64,000 nucleotides of DNA from Limnephilus marmoratus (Eukaryota; Arthropoda; Insecta; Trichoptera; Limnephilidae): assembly GCA_917880885.1 (NCBI GenBank), contig OU862913.1, positions 4,650,001-4,714,000 of the forward strand, in the 5' to 3' direction. The notes beneath the pieces are model-generated. The model did not search any database. It saw only the letters and a list, made by a program, of their open reading frames with translations, and was not told where the DNA came from. Each line of letters starts with the position of its first letter. Positions within the stretch are counted from its first letter, which is position 1. The position numbers and the translations under genes were made by a program. This document shows positions 1 through 10,316 of the stretch, in pieces.

Positions 1-381
1 GCTAAACATGGTTTGTGATACAAAAAAGTGCCCCTTTATAACGCCTGCTCGCGTCAAGGCAAGAAAAACATCCCAGTTTTCGAGTGGTTTATCGGCTACG
101 CTAGGTTTGTGTAACATGGTTTGTGATTCTGGCGTACTATTAATTCTGTATTATAGGTCTGGGATCCAACATACCTAAGCAGTGAAAACATTGCGAACGA
201 ACAACGAACTGTCAATATCAGTTCGCGAAGTGAATTTTTAAATACTTTGAACGGTTGTATCTCCCTCAATTTTGCCGAGCGCGCCTTAATTTATTTTTTA
301 TTCATCTTCTCCACACTTTTCTCATCTAGAAAGTGCCTTTTTATTAAATTTCCAAACTGTGCCCGGATCTGCATTTTACCG
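1..381. mobile_element. Foldback MITE, copy 1 (left part outside window)
   Basis: This is the centre and right arm of a non-autonomous element seen whole at 14753-15335 and 40735-41315. Complete copies are about 580 bp, with two inverted arms of roughly 200 bp around a centre of about 200 bp. Here the right terminus reads ...GGATCTGCATTTTACCG and is followed by CTTATTAT, close to the reverse of the 8-bp target duplication ACAATAAG at copy 3. Copies 1 and 3 therefore descend from one insertion into the larger repeat R. No protein is encoded. An 8-bp duplication fits hAT, P or Merlin superfamilies; arms this long are atypical, so I leave the superfamily open. Confidence 0.8.
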
Positions 382-743
382 CTTATTATTACTACCTCGA
401 CTTGGAGTTGACATTTAAAATCGATTGAGAGAATCGTAATCAATCATTGGTTAACTCTGTATATCCATATCGAAAGTTAAACATGTAAACGTAAACCTTT
501 TATAGGGTAAGCAATATCGTTTCTAGCCGAATATTGGTTATGCATGTTTTAAATGCTATCGAAACACTTATATTGAAAAAGGTAGACGTCTGATTAACAA
601 TTTCAATTTTCCTTTAACAAAACACCAAATGGATTACCTAGTGAATCGATTGGCGTAATTTAAGCCTTACCCAATTTAAAAAACATTGGTAGTTCAGTTT
701 GATTTTGGATAAAGGCCGCTACCAAATTGAAGAGCGTGATTAA
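382..743. repeat. Repeat R, copy 1, first part
   Basis: This stretch matches the reverse complement of about 40375-40726 almost base for base, continuing from the MITE. It is interrupted at the TTAA of 740-743 by the piggyBac-like element and resumes at 3133. No protein homology is seen. It may be a non-autonomous transposon or a segmental duplication. Confidence 0.8.
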
Positions 744-3132
744 CCCATTACCTCCATGAATTATTTTTTATTTTTATAAACTTGAATCATCATTATAACC
801 CGATAGTATAGACTTAAAGAAGAGCCCAAAATCAGTTTTAGAATTTTCCGCCAGCCCACCCTCTCACCAGAGCATCTAGAAAATTGATGCCTAAACGCAA
901 CTCTTGGAGGTAACCCCTCTAAGCAAAATTTATGTCAACTATGGGTTAAGTGCAGTCTACTGTGAGATTTATATTGATAATATAAAATAAATGATTGCCT
1001 TTGTTTATAATTCAATGAAAAAAAAATATTAATGGAAAATACGCAAAATAATAAAAAATTCAATATTAAAAAAAACATTCAAGAATGAGGAAAATAACCA
1101 AATCTAAGCAAATTATTCTTTAAGTGATACTGTTCGAAGTAGTCAAAATGAAGGGCTCGGTTGCAGGCCCGGCACCGGTAGCCTGTTAGATTTTTTTTAC
1201 ACAGAGCATAACGAATATGAGATTTGCCACGACATTGCAAATGAAATTTTTGCATTCGAGGCACACAATTCCCATCTTCTGCGTCATGGCCTTCCTTCAC
1301 AGGAGGTTCTCCGAATTCGATATTGATCTGATTTGGAAAAGACAATAAAAGAGTACGGGTAAACTCCACATGGAATGCCTTCTGGGAAAGGTTTCTCTGT
1401 TGCCTAGTCATCTTCTGGTTTCCCATATCATGCTCGTACTTCCTCAAGAAGCATTGCAACTTCCATCCATTTACAAGAGACAAGAGCGCTGCTGAGGCAA
1501 GATACAAATAAAGGCCAGTACCACTTCTTGGACCGAACGTTGATCCGATAATTTTGTATACCATTATCATGGAGGTCCACCCATTCCCAAATTGTAATTT
1601 TGTATTAACGCCGGGCAATCGATTTTTTTGCATGCTTTCTCCAAATTGTTGCCTTTTTTGTCTTTCTTCGATATCTGCCAACGCTGCACTTGACGTACTG
1701 GCTCCATTCGATCATAGTTCGTGGCCACTGTTACTACACGGCTGTCCTACCAACGGCATACGAGGATTTGGTTTTCTACGTCTACCACCGCATCAAATTT
1801 ATCTATAATTATAAAAGCGATGAGAGTTAAACTTTAGCTAGGTAAATGAACGCTATGCGTAAGGGAAATATAAAAGAAAATTATACCTTTAGGCAATTGC
1901 TTTCCTGTCTTCAATTTGCCTGAAGCTTCAAGGTTAAGAAGCTACATGTGCCAGTAGCGCGCATTCTCTTATCCTTCAGGACACTCATCAAATGGTGAGA
2001 TGTGAAGAAATTGTTCATAAATAGCTCATGGCGTATGGGGAACTCTATATATTCTATCGTAGAAGTATGGCGGATAATCCCTGATCTAATTAGGGGTCAT
2101 ATGTATCAGATGCTCCGGAATACGGCATTGCTTGGAACAGGTATCCTTAGACCACTTTTGTTTATAGTGAGGCTTCTTTTTGTACTGTAGTTTTGATTTT
2201 TTGGCTGGTGGTGCATTTGAAATAGATATTCTCAAGGTATTACGACTCACACAGGACGATGTCGAAGGCTGACTCCAGTGAAGGTCATTAGCGAATTCAT
2301 CTGGTTCATGCTCGTCAAGGCATGACTCATCAATTTTCGAATTTCGATGTTGCGCTCGATTACAAATGTGCCGGCAATATCTCGAAAGTTATCCACCTCC
2401 ACATCTTCGTTATTTTTCATAAAATTATCGTCAATATGCTCTTCGTTCTTCTGTTTATCAACGTTCTCTGAATAGCGCGTTATTAACAATATTATTGTCA
2501 TCACTTTCACATACGCTAAAAGAGCGCTCCAATTCTGCCACCATTTCATCTTGATTCAACGATTTCGTTTTATAACGACGAATTATGTAGGTATAGGAGA
2601 AGTAGGTATTTTCGACATGATAAAAAATATACGAAAACCGTAGACAAACTATTGATTTCAATAAAAATCACTCATAAAAACTATACAAAACCATATTATT
2701 TGAAGGCAAGCTAACCAAAAACGTATGTAAACACTGTCACAGCTAACCTCCAAAGGTTGCGCGCAGGCATCACCTGATTTCAGTGACATCTAGCTATCAT
2801 CTTATGCATATAATACTATGTTGAAACATTGTTTCCGACCATTTAATCTTTTGATAACAATATGTGATTCACACATGTTTTATTTTTTTCCGATTTAAAT
2901 TTTTTTTCTTTTTTTCAAAATGGGTCTATTTTCAGGACTTTAGTAAAAAAATAATTAAAAATAGGATGATTAATAAAATTTATCAAATTATGTTAATTAT
3001 TGAAAGCTAACATACCATTCTGTAAATGCTGCATAACAACTTGGTGGGATTTTGCTTTATTCATAGTGAAAAAAAATCATACTTTTCATCAATTTTTTTG
3101 ATGCCTATAGACATCGTCATGGAGGTAATGGG
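744..3132 (-). mobile_element. piggyBac-like transposon (2389 bp) with TTAA duplication
   Basis: The ends are CCCATTACCTCCATGA and its exact inverse, a 16-bp terminal inverted repeat. TTAA lies immediately outside both ends (740-743 and 3133-3136), the signature of the piggyBac superfamily. The second copy of the host repeat, at about 40375, carries a single uninterrupted TTAA at the same place, so the insertion and its boundaries are verified inside the window. The coding strand is minus. The transposase is broken, so this copy would need a helper in trans. Confidence 0.93.
1079..2661 (-). pseudogene. piggyBac-like transposase, degraded
   Basis: Transposase of the piggyBac DDE family, which cuts and pastes at TTAA. 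The N-terminal part is readable near 2661-2458 (QDEMVAELERSF) and continues in other frames to about 2050 with a lysine-rich stretch. The C-terminal part is at 1681-1079: the SALVNGWKLQCF block, the segment of frame corresponding to GGVDLHDN, and the cysteine-rich C-terminal finger (CKKNLTGYRCRACNRALHFD...YH). Frameshifts occur around 1560-1650, where the GGVD-like block lies in another frame. The span is too short for a roughly 580-residue family member, so part of the central catalytic region is missing. It is not functional. Confidence 0.85.
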
Positions 3133-3420
3133 TTAATATTATAATAGACTTTGTCTAGTGAGTAGTGAGGTGGGTAAAAGAAAACAATGTTCATAAATCA
3201 AAATAAAATAAACGCCGGTGCTTAAACTGAATATAAGCATTAGTACTTACCAATAACCATCACAAGCGTGGAACAATAACTAACTGCATGGATTAAACAC
3301 ATTTTGGAAACAAGATGACATTTTGAAAGTGAAAAAAGCACGTGTCAACAATATTTATAGGTTATACATAGACAATAATAAAATCATAGACAATTCTAGA
3401 ATCTTTTCTCTGGCCTTTTA
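3133..3420. repeat. Repeat R, copy 1, second part
   Basis: This continues repeat R beyond the piggyBac insertion and matches the reverse complement of about 40088-40378. The match ends near 3418 at the motif GGCCTT, the mirror of AAGGCC at 40088, which is probably one end of R. The reverse strand holds a CTATAAATA box-like sequence and a GGTAAGT donor-like site, but no reading frame. Confidence 0.75.
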
Positions 3421-4391
3421 GGTTCGAGATAATTGAGTGTTGTATAATACGAGTAGTATAGCTAACTATTAGAGATACAAGTGAACATACGATTCCGACA
3501 GTCGGTTGATACTTTAACCTGTAAATGCAAGCGATCAGACTTTAAACATAGGATTTAAAATCTCTTAAAAACCATCTCAAAGAGTTTAGCTGGAGGATAC
3601 CGGTTTTCCAAAGACAAACATCGTTTCCAGCTGCTAACCCTTTACAATTCTAAAGTAGTATCTCAAACAATGAGTCGCTTTCTGAGTAGTTCGTTAATAT
3701 CCACCACAACCGAGGTTGGGAACCTGCGGCCTGCGAAGCCTTTTGATACGGCCCGCGAGCACTTTTGGTGCGGCCTGCTGAAAACATCACTTTGTTTGCA
3801 CATAATTTATTACGCATTGTAGTTCTAACGCATAAATAATTAAAATATATATATATATATATATATATTACTACATACACAAATTCTATCCGATTTTGTA
3901 AAATTTCATATAGTTTCTCATATAAATGTACTATGTATTATCTATAGGTTCACACTTCAAACACATAACCTAACATAACTTCATATCTTTATAATATTGT
4001 TTATAATATTGTTTATAATAGCAATAACTCTTTATGTTGTAAATCTTTATGTACCTACTTACTTTTCTTTTTTTTTTTGTTATGTAATTATGTACATTTA
4101 TTAGAATAATATGAACTAAACCTGTCAATTTGTTTGTCCTGGAACGTGAAACTTTCCTAGTTGGACAGACAAGGCTGCCTAATTTGTTATTTGTACTTTC
4201 TTTTGTATTATAAATAAATAAAGTGATTATTACAAAACCCAGAGATTATTATAACTTTACTGACAGGTATGTGCTCACGTCTGCACCTTTGTTTTAAGAA
4301 ATAAGTTTAGATACGAATAAATATGTGTTCCAAAATTTTTTTTTAGTTTTATTTTAATTTCTAATTATTATACGATACATACCTAGTGAAA
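3421..4391. other. Non-coding AT-rich stretch with a microsatellite
   Basis: No gene is recognised. It contains an (AT)n microsatellite at about 3846-3868. Around 3704-3790 is a GC-rich patch beginning ACCGAGGTTGGGAACCTGCGG, which resembles the GGTTGGGAACC-type ends of some hAT elements, but no partner end was found. The 4200-4230 stretch has AATAAATAAAG, typical of a retroposon or transcript 3' end. Confidence 0.4.
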
Positions 4392-5321
4392 TTAATATTT
4401 AAAATATGTCAGACCATGACCCACCTCAATCATTGTTGGCGCATTATATCGTCTGACATGCTCACTTGCTGGTGTTTGATCAGCACTAATGATAATTTTA
4501 TGGCTGTCTGATGGCATGAGATCAATTGCATTTTTGAACATTCGAATTAAATTATTGTTATCATGTAACATTTTTTGCAACGATTCAACACCTGCCTTTT
4601 GACTTTAGTAGAGATTTAACAGCTTGCATTCAACTGATCATTTTGATCTCCCATGAAATATATTTGTAGAAATTTATGTTGATTGCTGTGAAAAGAAAGC
4701 AAAGAGCCAGCTTTATGGTAAATTTTTTTGTTATAACGTTAGCGCTAAATGAAGTCATCTGAAAACATGAATTGTATTTTCTCATATTTTTGAGGAAATG
4801 TTTTGAATCATCAGTAATTCCTTGCAACAAATTTATCAGTGATGCTATTGGCTGATCAATTTCATTTAGCTTCACTTTGCCGCTCGCACAACTCATCCCT
4901 TGAGTTTCTCCTTTAAATTTCATCGCTTTGCAGTGTGGACAAACTTTATCCATTTTACCGATTTGAACAAATTTACATGAGGTATTGTATTGAATATCTT
5001 TTTGTGTGAAAAAGCAATTTAATGGTACAAAGCATGGTTATTCAAAAGTTGCACTTGCATTCGTCTTCGGCGTTGAACTATTTCTTCTTGACGTTGTTGA
5101 GATGAACGTGCTGCTCGTCTTCTTCGCGCTTCTACTCATAAGCTTTTAAGTCTTTCTTCCCGACGATTCGCCAGTTCTTCTGCTCGCCTCTGAATAATTC
5201 TAACTCGAACATGTTCATTATCGTCTAAACGTTCTAGATCAGTGCGGTTTGATCTTCTCTGACGTTTATCTGCGTTTGCGTGTCGAGTACGACAGCCTAT
5301 GTTTGAACGTGAGCGAGGCAT
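4392..5321 (-). pseudogene. Helitron Rep/helicase, N-terminal fragment
   Basis: A relic of a rolling-circle transposon protein. The start at 5321 reads MPRSRSNIGCRTRHANAD, the arginine-rich opening typical of animal Helitron proteins, followed by RRAEELANRREERL. After a gap, 4953-4630 encodes CPHCKAMKFKGETQGMSC and SKHFLKNMRKYNSCFQMTSF, the Helitron-like N domain. The next block, 4580-4392, carries MLHDNNNLIRMFK and ADQTPASEHVRRYNAPT. These blocks are in family order but separated by stops and frameshifts. The Rep HUH motif and the helicase domain are absent, so only about the first quarter of the protein remains. Confidence 0.85.
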
Positions 5322-5340
5322 CCCACGAATGGTGATCAAC

Positions 5341-6084
5341 TTTGAAAAAACTTACACATCAATCAACTGGTCGCAGTTACACTTTTTTGACCCTTTGAAA
5401 ATTTGTGATGTATAATTCGATTTGTTAAACTGATTTTTTGTAGGTTTTGCAATGTTACGAACATACGAACTGACATTCAGTACAATTATGAGTAAATTTA
5501 AAACGCACAGAGAAAATAAATGAGTTAAAATAGTATATATTATATATATTTTTTCAATTATTTATTTGGCTTTCACCCATTAAGGGTGATCTTGGCCATG
5601 TATTAAAGTAAGTTACATATTATTAAAATTATTTACATTACCAGATTTTTTTTTTGTAAATTAGTTACATTATCAATTTTTAAAAATTATTTACATTTTC
5701 AGATTTGATAAAATTAGATACATAATCAGTTTGTTTAAATTAGTTACATTTTCATATATTTTTTAAAATTAGTTATATTTATGGAATAGATAAAATAAAA
5801 TAATAAATAATAGATAATAGTAATATAATTTGTTAGATATAATTCTACTTTTGAATCCGATTAAATTCTTTTAATTCCTAATTTTAGGTACATAGGTATC
5901 ATAAATTTTTGTTCTTTTAATAAAATGGCAACACTGTCTAAAACTGTCATTCCGTTGTTTACTATGACAAATTATGAGTCAATGGGCCGCTTTCTGAGTA
6001 ATTCCAAAATATCCACGAGATGGCAGCACGGTGTTTAGCGGTCCTCCTGTCATCTAATTTGTGGACCAAATCTATGGACCAGGG
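5341..6084. repeat. AT-rich imperfect tandem repeat and flanks
   Basis: From about 5590 to 5780 a unit of roughly 45 bp recurs around the core AGTTACATTTTCA / ATTTACATT, with A/T spacers. No gene is seen. Near 5975-6020 the phrase GCCGCTTTCTGAGTAATTCC echoes 3668-3695, so the two flanks of the Helitron relic share an older repeat. Confidence 0.5.
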
Positions 6085-6547
6085 GGGTATAACTCCGATC
6101 TAGCTATGGGAAATATCGATCAAATATCGATATTGTATCGATCTTTTTTACCATCGAATCATTTCGATACATTATCATAGATAAATCGATTCTTGAACAA
6201 TCGATTCTCGCATCGATGTCAAATCGATTAATTCTGACCAATCACAACGCTTCCCTCACATCGATTATTTCTGAGCAATCACAGCGCTGGATTTACATCG
6301 ATTCCATTTCCAAATGAATTACATCGTTATGTCAATAATCGTATCGAATTCACAATCCGATATAAGCAAGGATCATACTGAGCAGACGCAACGCCACGCA
6401 ACGTTCCTGTACCGTTCACACTGGCCAGACGTACGTACGCGTCGCTGTGACCACGTGACAAGGGGTCTGTGGTTGTGCGCAGGCGCGTTTGATTTGACAC
6501 ATTTGACATTTATTTTTTAGGTTATGTTTATGTGATTCTCTTAGCAG

Positions 6548-6812
6548 ATGACAGCTTTGCCATATCTTGAAAGTGAATTTGAAGATGATTTGCTACGATT
6601 ATTATTGTTAAATCAATATTCTCGTAAAAAGAAAAAAAGTGAGAAGTATTTGGGTCCACAACATTAACAAACAAAGACAAATGTTTGGAGAGTTCCATAC
6701 TTTAGTAAAGGAACTAGAATCTGATGACGGACGATTCTTCATGTACTTCCGTATGAGTAAAGTGGTATTTGAAGAGCTTCACAGCATAATTGAATTATTG
6801 AATATGACATAA
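6548..6812 (+). pseudogene. Harbinger (HARBI1-type) transposase, N-terminal stub
   Basis: The ATG at 6548 opens MTALPYLESEFEDDLLRLL. An extra T after the KY codons shifts the frame. The next frame reads WVHNINKQRQMFGEF, then LVKELESDDGRFFMYFRMS and VVFEELHSII, the N-terminal helical region preceding the DDE nuclease in HARBI1-like transposases. The reading ends at a stop near 6810. The catalytic DDE domain is entirely absent, removed by the internal deletion. It is inactive; the stub may still matter as part of the mobilised DNA. Confidence 0.82.
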
Positions 6813-6904
6813 AAAAAGAAAACACACATCTTCGAAAGTCAATTGGGACCAGAGAAAGATCTAAAGTTTGATTGACATTCATTATAGGGGTATAATATTG
6901 AAAA

Positions 6905-7033
6905 TCATGCCATAAATGGCTGAAATTTCTTCCTAAGTTGCACTGCGTATGCAGAATCTCTATAATCCTGTAATTTGATTTTATAAATAACTTCGTGCCG
7001 TCTAAAAGCTTCAATAAACTGTTCGTCATCCAT
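6905..7033 (-). pseudogene. MADF-domain protein stub of the Harbinger element
   Basis: Starting at the ATG at 7033, the minus strand reads MDDEQFIEAFRRHEVIYK and LQDYRDSAYAVQLRKKF, then stops after about 42 residues. (D)xxFIExxRxxxxxYxxxxxDYRDS is the opening of the MADF (Myb/SANT-like) DNA-binding domain. In PIF/Harbinger transposons this second protein helps bring the transposase to the element ends. Only the first half of the domain remains. An identical stub is at 21412-21540. Confidence 0.75.
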
Positions 7034-7748
7034 TTTTTAATAATATCTGTCAAAAAAACAACCATAGATATAGCGAAACAACGTTAGATGCTCAGATAAC
7101 ACCAAAAAGATGTAAAATCATCTCGTAGTAGGCGTGACCATAGCCCCTCCACCTTCCACATGGCCCACGCCGATCTGGCTGCGGCAGGTCCACGTAGCGT
7201 AGGGGGCGTCGGTTTGCATTGCGTGGGGCTAGTATGTTTCTAAAGTACCCGTTTCCATAGAAAATGTGTGGATGGTAAGCAGTCCAGATATGGAAATGGT
7301 GACGTCTACCCACGTGGCGTGGCGTTGCGTGGGCCCAGTGTGGCCTTACCTATAATCGTTTGAAATGTCATCGTAAGTAGAATCGATTCTCGCTTATCGA
7401 TGTCTATGTAAAGGTACTGACACACATGCTCACAGAATCCGGCTTATGAGCATGCTCATTAATGAGTACGCTCCTGTCAAAAATAGTCAACTGTACACAT
7501 TTGCTCAATAAGAGCAGGCTTGGTTTGAGCTTTCTCGTGAATGAGCGTGCTCAAAGCCAACATTTGAACACACATGCTATTTAATGAGCATGCTCATGTC
7601 AAATAATAAACGTCATCGTAAGTGTCAACTGTCAGTTCCATTCGCCAAGAACTAAACAAAGTGCTTAATCTTTTTGCTTGCAACGCAATTATTAATTATT
7701 TAAGAATCTTTTGGCGAAAGAAAACAAAACGGTTGATTTGGGTCCAAG

Positions 7749-7950
7749 ATGTCAACGGTTATACAGTTACAAGGACATAATAGTCAGTTCCGAAAATTAA
7801 AAGATCGATTTGGGTTCGTAATTGGATCGCGAGAAGAGCAAACCTTGGAGCATTTGTTAGTAGAAATGCGATAAGAAGATGTCAACGGATATAAAAATTA
7901 TTTACGAAAGCTTCCGCAGAAATTAGATGAGCTACCTACTCTCTAAAATC
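7749..7950 (+). pseudogene. PIF-like transposase N-terminal remnant
   Basis: The ATG at 7749 gives MSTVIQLQGHNSQFRKLKD and EEQTLEHLLVEMR, then a TAA stop. Reading through the stop continues EDVNGYKNYLRKLPQKLDEL, which resembles the YxxFLRMxPxxFxxLL block before the nuclease of PIF transposases. The resemblance is short and by eye. A related but more damaged stretch lies near 39430-39520. Confidence 0.4.
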
Positions 7951-8157
7951 ATCTGCCCTGATGGTGGACACTTTAACGCTGTCTGAAACGTTGGCTAAAG
8001 AAGGAGGTAGGAAGGAGGAGGTAGGAGGTAAAATACCCCAAAAACAAATAACGAAAATACTTTCGGCCATGAAAATCTTAAAACGTATAATAATTATTAT
8101 CTAACACCAGACCTGAGTCCTATACCACAAAACTTTACAAGTGGAGCGGAGATGAGA

Positions 8158-8492
8158 TTTTTTTTTACATAAGCTCCACACAGGAGGCCCAGAGGAAAAT
8201 AATTTCCCTCAGGGCCTATATCATCTTTGGGGATGCTGTATGGAGAGGTGTTTTAAGGAAAGGAAGGAGAGGAGAGTTCTGGGAAGGAAAAGGGTTTAAG
8301 GGGTGGGTAGGAATCTGGGGTTCAGTGTGTCCTGGTCATCCGAGACCTAGACAAACCTTATCCCATGGACCCGGGAACCCCTGCTAAATCACCAAATGTA
8401 GCGAACCACTTGGGGTGACCTATGGCTGAGGTGTTGGTTATCCAATAAAGGTTCCCGGGGTGGCAGTAACCATTCCCGCCTCCCAAATTGTG
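8158..8492 (-). mobile_element. Short poly(A) retroposon (SINE-like), copy 1
   Basis: A unit of about 335 bp with a T-run at its left edge (poly(A) tail on the minus strand) and a sharply defined other end at ACAATTTGGGAGGCGGG. A second copy is at 22525-22860 in the opposite orientation with its own A-tail. No tRNA-type A/B boxes or protein were seen, so it could be a SINE or a recurrently 5'-truncated LINE tail. The copies are roughly 90% alike by eye. Confidence 0.7.
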
Positions 8493-8929
8493 GTGTGGTG
8501 TGAGATGTGTCTTCTGAGCAATATGATTGATCAATTTTAGCACGTCTCTGTTTCACTCTGCTTTAGGCGAGACATAACCACGTTTATTGAGGGTTTGCCC
8601 GAGGCTCACAATTTAATTTATTACGGCGAATTCTTAATTGAATTATCATTTTTATTTCCATGCCTCACAAGGGATGCGAGTTATTTATATTTTAGATTAA
8701 TAAAAACAGTACGTTGCCATCATTTTTTTTTAACGTACTCCTTTAAAAAATTCTAATACATTGTTCAACTAAAGTTAGCGGTGAGCACCAGATTTTATTT
8801 TTCAAGCCGATGAATTAATAACTTCAGGAGGTATTCGTTTAGAAACATCTTAAGTAAATGTTAGTAACACGTTCTTCGGAATTAATTCATATGAACCCGG
8901 CGGAAAGGTGAAACCTCCAAGCCTGCTCG

Positions 8930-9140
8930 GGTGATTTCGACCGTACGTCCGTCCAATACGCCGTGTCGCGGGTGCATATTTGTTTACACGCTTTCTTCAC
9001 TTACGTCGTTAAGATTCCCACATTATTTTTCTTCTTCTTTTCTTTGATAGGGTAAATTCGACAGTAGGTCCGTCCAATACGCGGGTCGCAATTTGTATAC
9101 ACGGCTTCTTTACTTAGGTCGTTAAGATTCTTAATATATT
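8930..9140. repeat. Two-unit tandem duplication
   Basis: The phrase GTCCGTCCAATACGC, followed by a GGGTCGC/GTCGCGGGTGC variant, ACACG-CTTCTT and CTTA(C/G)GTCGTTAAGATTC, occurs twice about 125 bp apart (near 8945 and 9065). The units differ by several substitutions and small gaps. No coding capacity. Confidence 0.6.
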
Positions 9141-9290
9141 TGCTATAGTGTCGTCTTAAGATAATTTATTTCAACCAGAGGTTCTACCAAAATATTTTTT
9201 TTTTTTATATTTGAAATTAAAAAAAAATGGTTCGAATATTGTATTTTGTATTTCAAAAACACGACTTGAACTTATTTTGTATTTTAATTA

Positions 9291-9433
9291 CAGCAAAGCA
9301 TGTATTTTGCCCAGACCGGGCTGTAGGAGATTCTTTGTACACATTATCAGCATTTCACAGGGTTGAAAAGTCTACTATAGCTAAATGTATATCTGAAGTT
9401 TGTGCTGCAATATCTATGGCTTTGAAGGATTAG
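9291..9433 (+). pseudogene. PIF/Harbinger transposase fragment
   Basis: After an AG acceptor-like site (TTTTAATTACAG), the plus strand reads KHVFCPDRAVGDSLYTLS and VEKSTIAKCISEVCAAI before a stop at 9431. This matches the ATGDSxxxLSxxFRVGxSTISxIVxEVCxAI block just upstream of the first catalytic Asp in HARBI1-like transposases. The nuclease core itself is absent. It may belong to the same dead element as 7749-7950. Confidence 0.65.
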
Positions 9434-10096
9434 GTATATGCGGGTAAATAAAACACTATGAATATTTCAACTTTTTATTTAGTTGTAGATATCGTTGTTT
9501 GAACAAAAACGTATTATGATGGATTCAACATAAATGTACATAGTGTTTCAGATTCAGGATATTTTTATTAACCCTTCACTTTTGCATAATGTAACATATT
9601 TGATATAATAAACAGGTTTTTTTTAAATTTCTTATTAATCCTGATCAGTTTTGGTAAAACGGTAAGGTTTTTACATTATTTCTGCATAATTATTAGGCTG
9701 AAGAATTCCAATGTTTGAACGTAAACATATTACAATAGGTAATACTTACATAGTGTTTCAAAATCAGTATATTTATATAAACCAAAAGGCCAGGACACTG
9801 GATCAAGATGGCCGGCGCTGAAGGCTGATGAGTATGGATTAAAAAAATTTAATAAGGTGCCAATTATGGCAAAATAGTGATCTGAAAAAAGAAAATATTA
9901 TACTAAATACACACCGAAGTGCAAAAAACAGGTTCATGGCACATTGGGGAAAAGTATTGACGGGTAAAATAAGCCAAGAAAATTTGATAGTAAAAAATCA
10001 TTAATATCCTTTGTTAAAAATGCAACATTTCTAAGTACAATGTATTGGTACTTATAATTAGAGAAGGTATCAAAAAAAAGATTTTTTTTTTTAGAA
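9434..10096. other. Non-coding, diverged internal repeat
   Basis: No gene is recognised. Two diverged direct copies of a phrase of about 70 bp (GAACRWAAACRTATTA...ACATAGTGTTTCAGATTCAG) occur near 9500-9565 and 9717-9780. The rest is AT-rich. Confidence 0.4.
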
Positions 10097-10099
10097 TAA

Positions 10100-10316
10100 G
10101 GGCCAGTTGCTTCACAGAATTTAAACAATTCACCAAATTCCAATGTGAATTTTAAAATTCTGTGAAAGTTCTATTTTAGTTCTGTTATTAAATCAATATG
10201 GGCAAGTTATTCCATATAGCTGAAATAATAACAGAACTTGAGTAGAACCTCAACAGAACTTGAAAATTAACTTTGAATTTTGATGAATTGTTCAAATTCT
10301 GCGAAACAACTGGCCC
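10100..10316. mobile_element. 217-bp palindromic MITE, GGGCCAGTTG ends
   Basis: Inverted termini GGGCCAGTTGCTTCACAGAA and GGGCCAGTTGTTTCGCAGAA extend imperfectly for about 50 bp each side (AACAATTCA(C/T)CAAA-TTC inside). The trinucleotide TAA flanks both ends (10097-10099 and 10317-10319). A TAA/TTA duplication with G-rich ends is typical of PIF/Harbinger-type MITEs. It encodes nothing. Confidence 0.85.

Larger units (their letters stand above)
6365..7351. mobile_element. PIF/Harbinger deletion derivative (987 bp), copy 1
   Basis: The termini are imperfect inverted repeats of the type AAGG...CACTGAGC.CACGCAACGCCACG, flanked by ATA on both sides (6362-6364 and 7352-7354). A second copy of exactly the same length lies inverted at 21094-22080 and is nearly identical. 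Two opposed gene stubs remain inside: the start of a Harbinger transposase on plus and the start of a MADF-domain protein on minus. Their distal halves were lost in one internal deletion. Two genes, transposase plus Myb/MADF protein, is the known layout of autonomous PIF/Harbinger elements. Confidence 0.9.
6085..7400. repeat. ATCGAT-rich repeat, split by the Harbinger element
   Basis: It begins with the motif GGGGGGTATAACTCCG, also found at about 10467 and 13003. It then carries about nine ATCGAT hexamers between 6115 and 6305 and two more at 7382-7400, after the 987-bp insertion. TATCGATA, the core of the insect DRE/BEAF-type promoter or insulator site, is present at about 6126. Two phrases of the type CAATCACARCGCT are repeated. 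No reading frame is associated. Confidence 0.55.
7411..9433 (+). mobile_element. Degraded PIF/Harbinger element with GAGCATGCTC palindromes
   Basis: The segment opens GGTACTGACACACATGCTC and carries repeated ATGAGCATGCTCAT palindromes up to 7605. The same opening block is at 37168-37380, and a 99-bp fully palindromic relative lies at 41669-41767. Downstream on the plus strand are two fragments with PIF-transposase-like character (7749-7950 and 9291-9433), so the palindromes are probably subterminal repeats of a Harbinger-type element. A short retroposon interrupts it at 8158-8492. The right end was not located. Confidence 0.55.

Noticed and set aside
3704..3790. hAT-type terminus resembling GGTTGGGAACC ends
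   Set aside because: No inverted partner or 8-bp duplication found, so not called as an element.
7092..7313. 73-codon frame also present at 21132-21353
   Set aside because: It lies in the GC-rich terminal part of the 987-bp Harbinger element; it is conserved only because the two copies are nearly identical, and it has no known domain.
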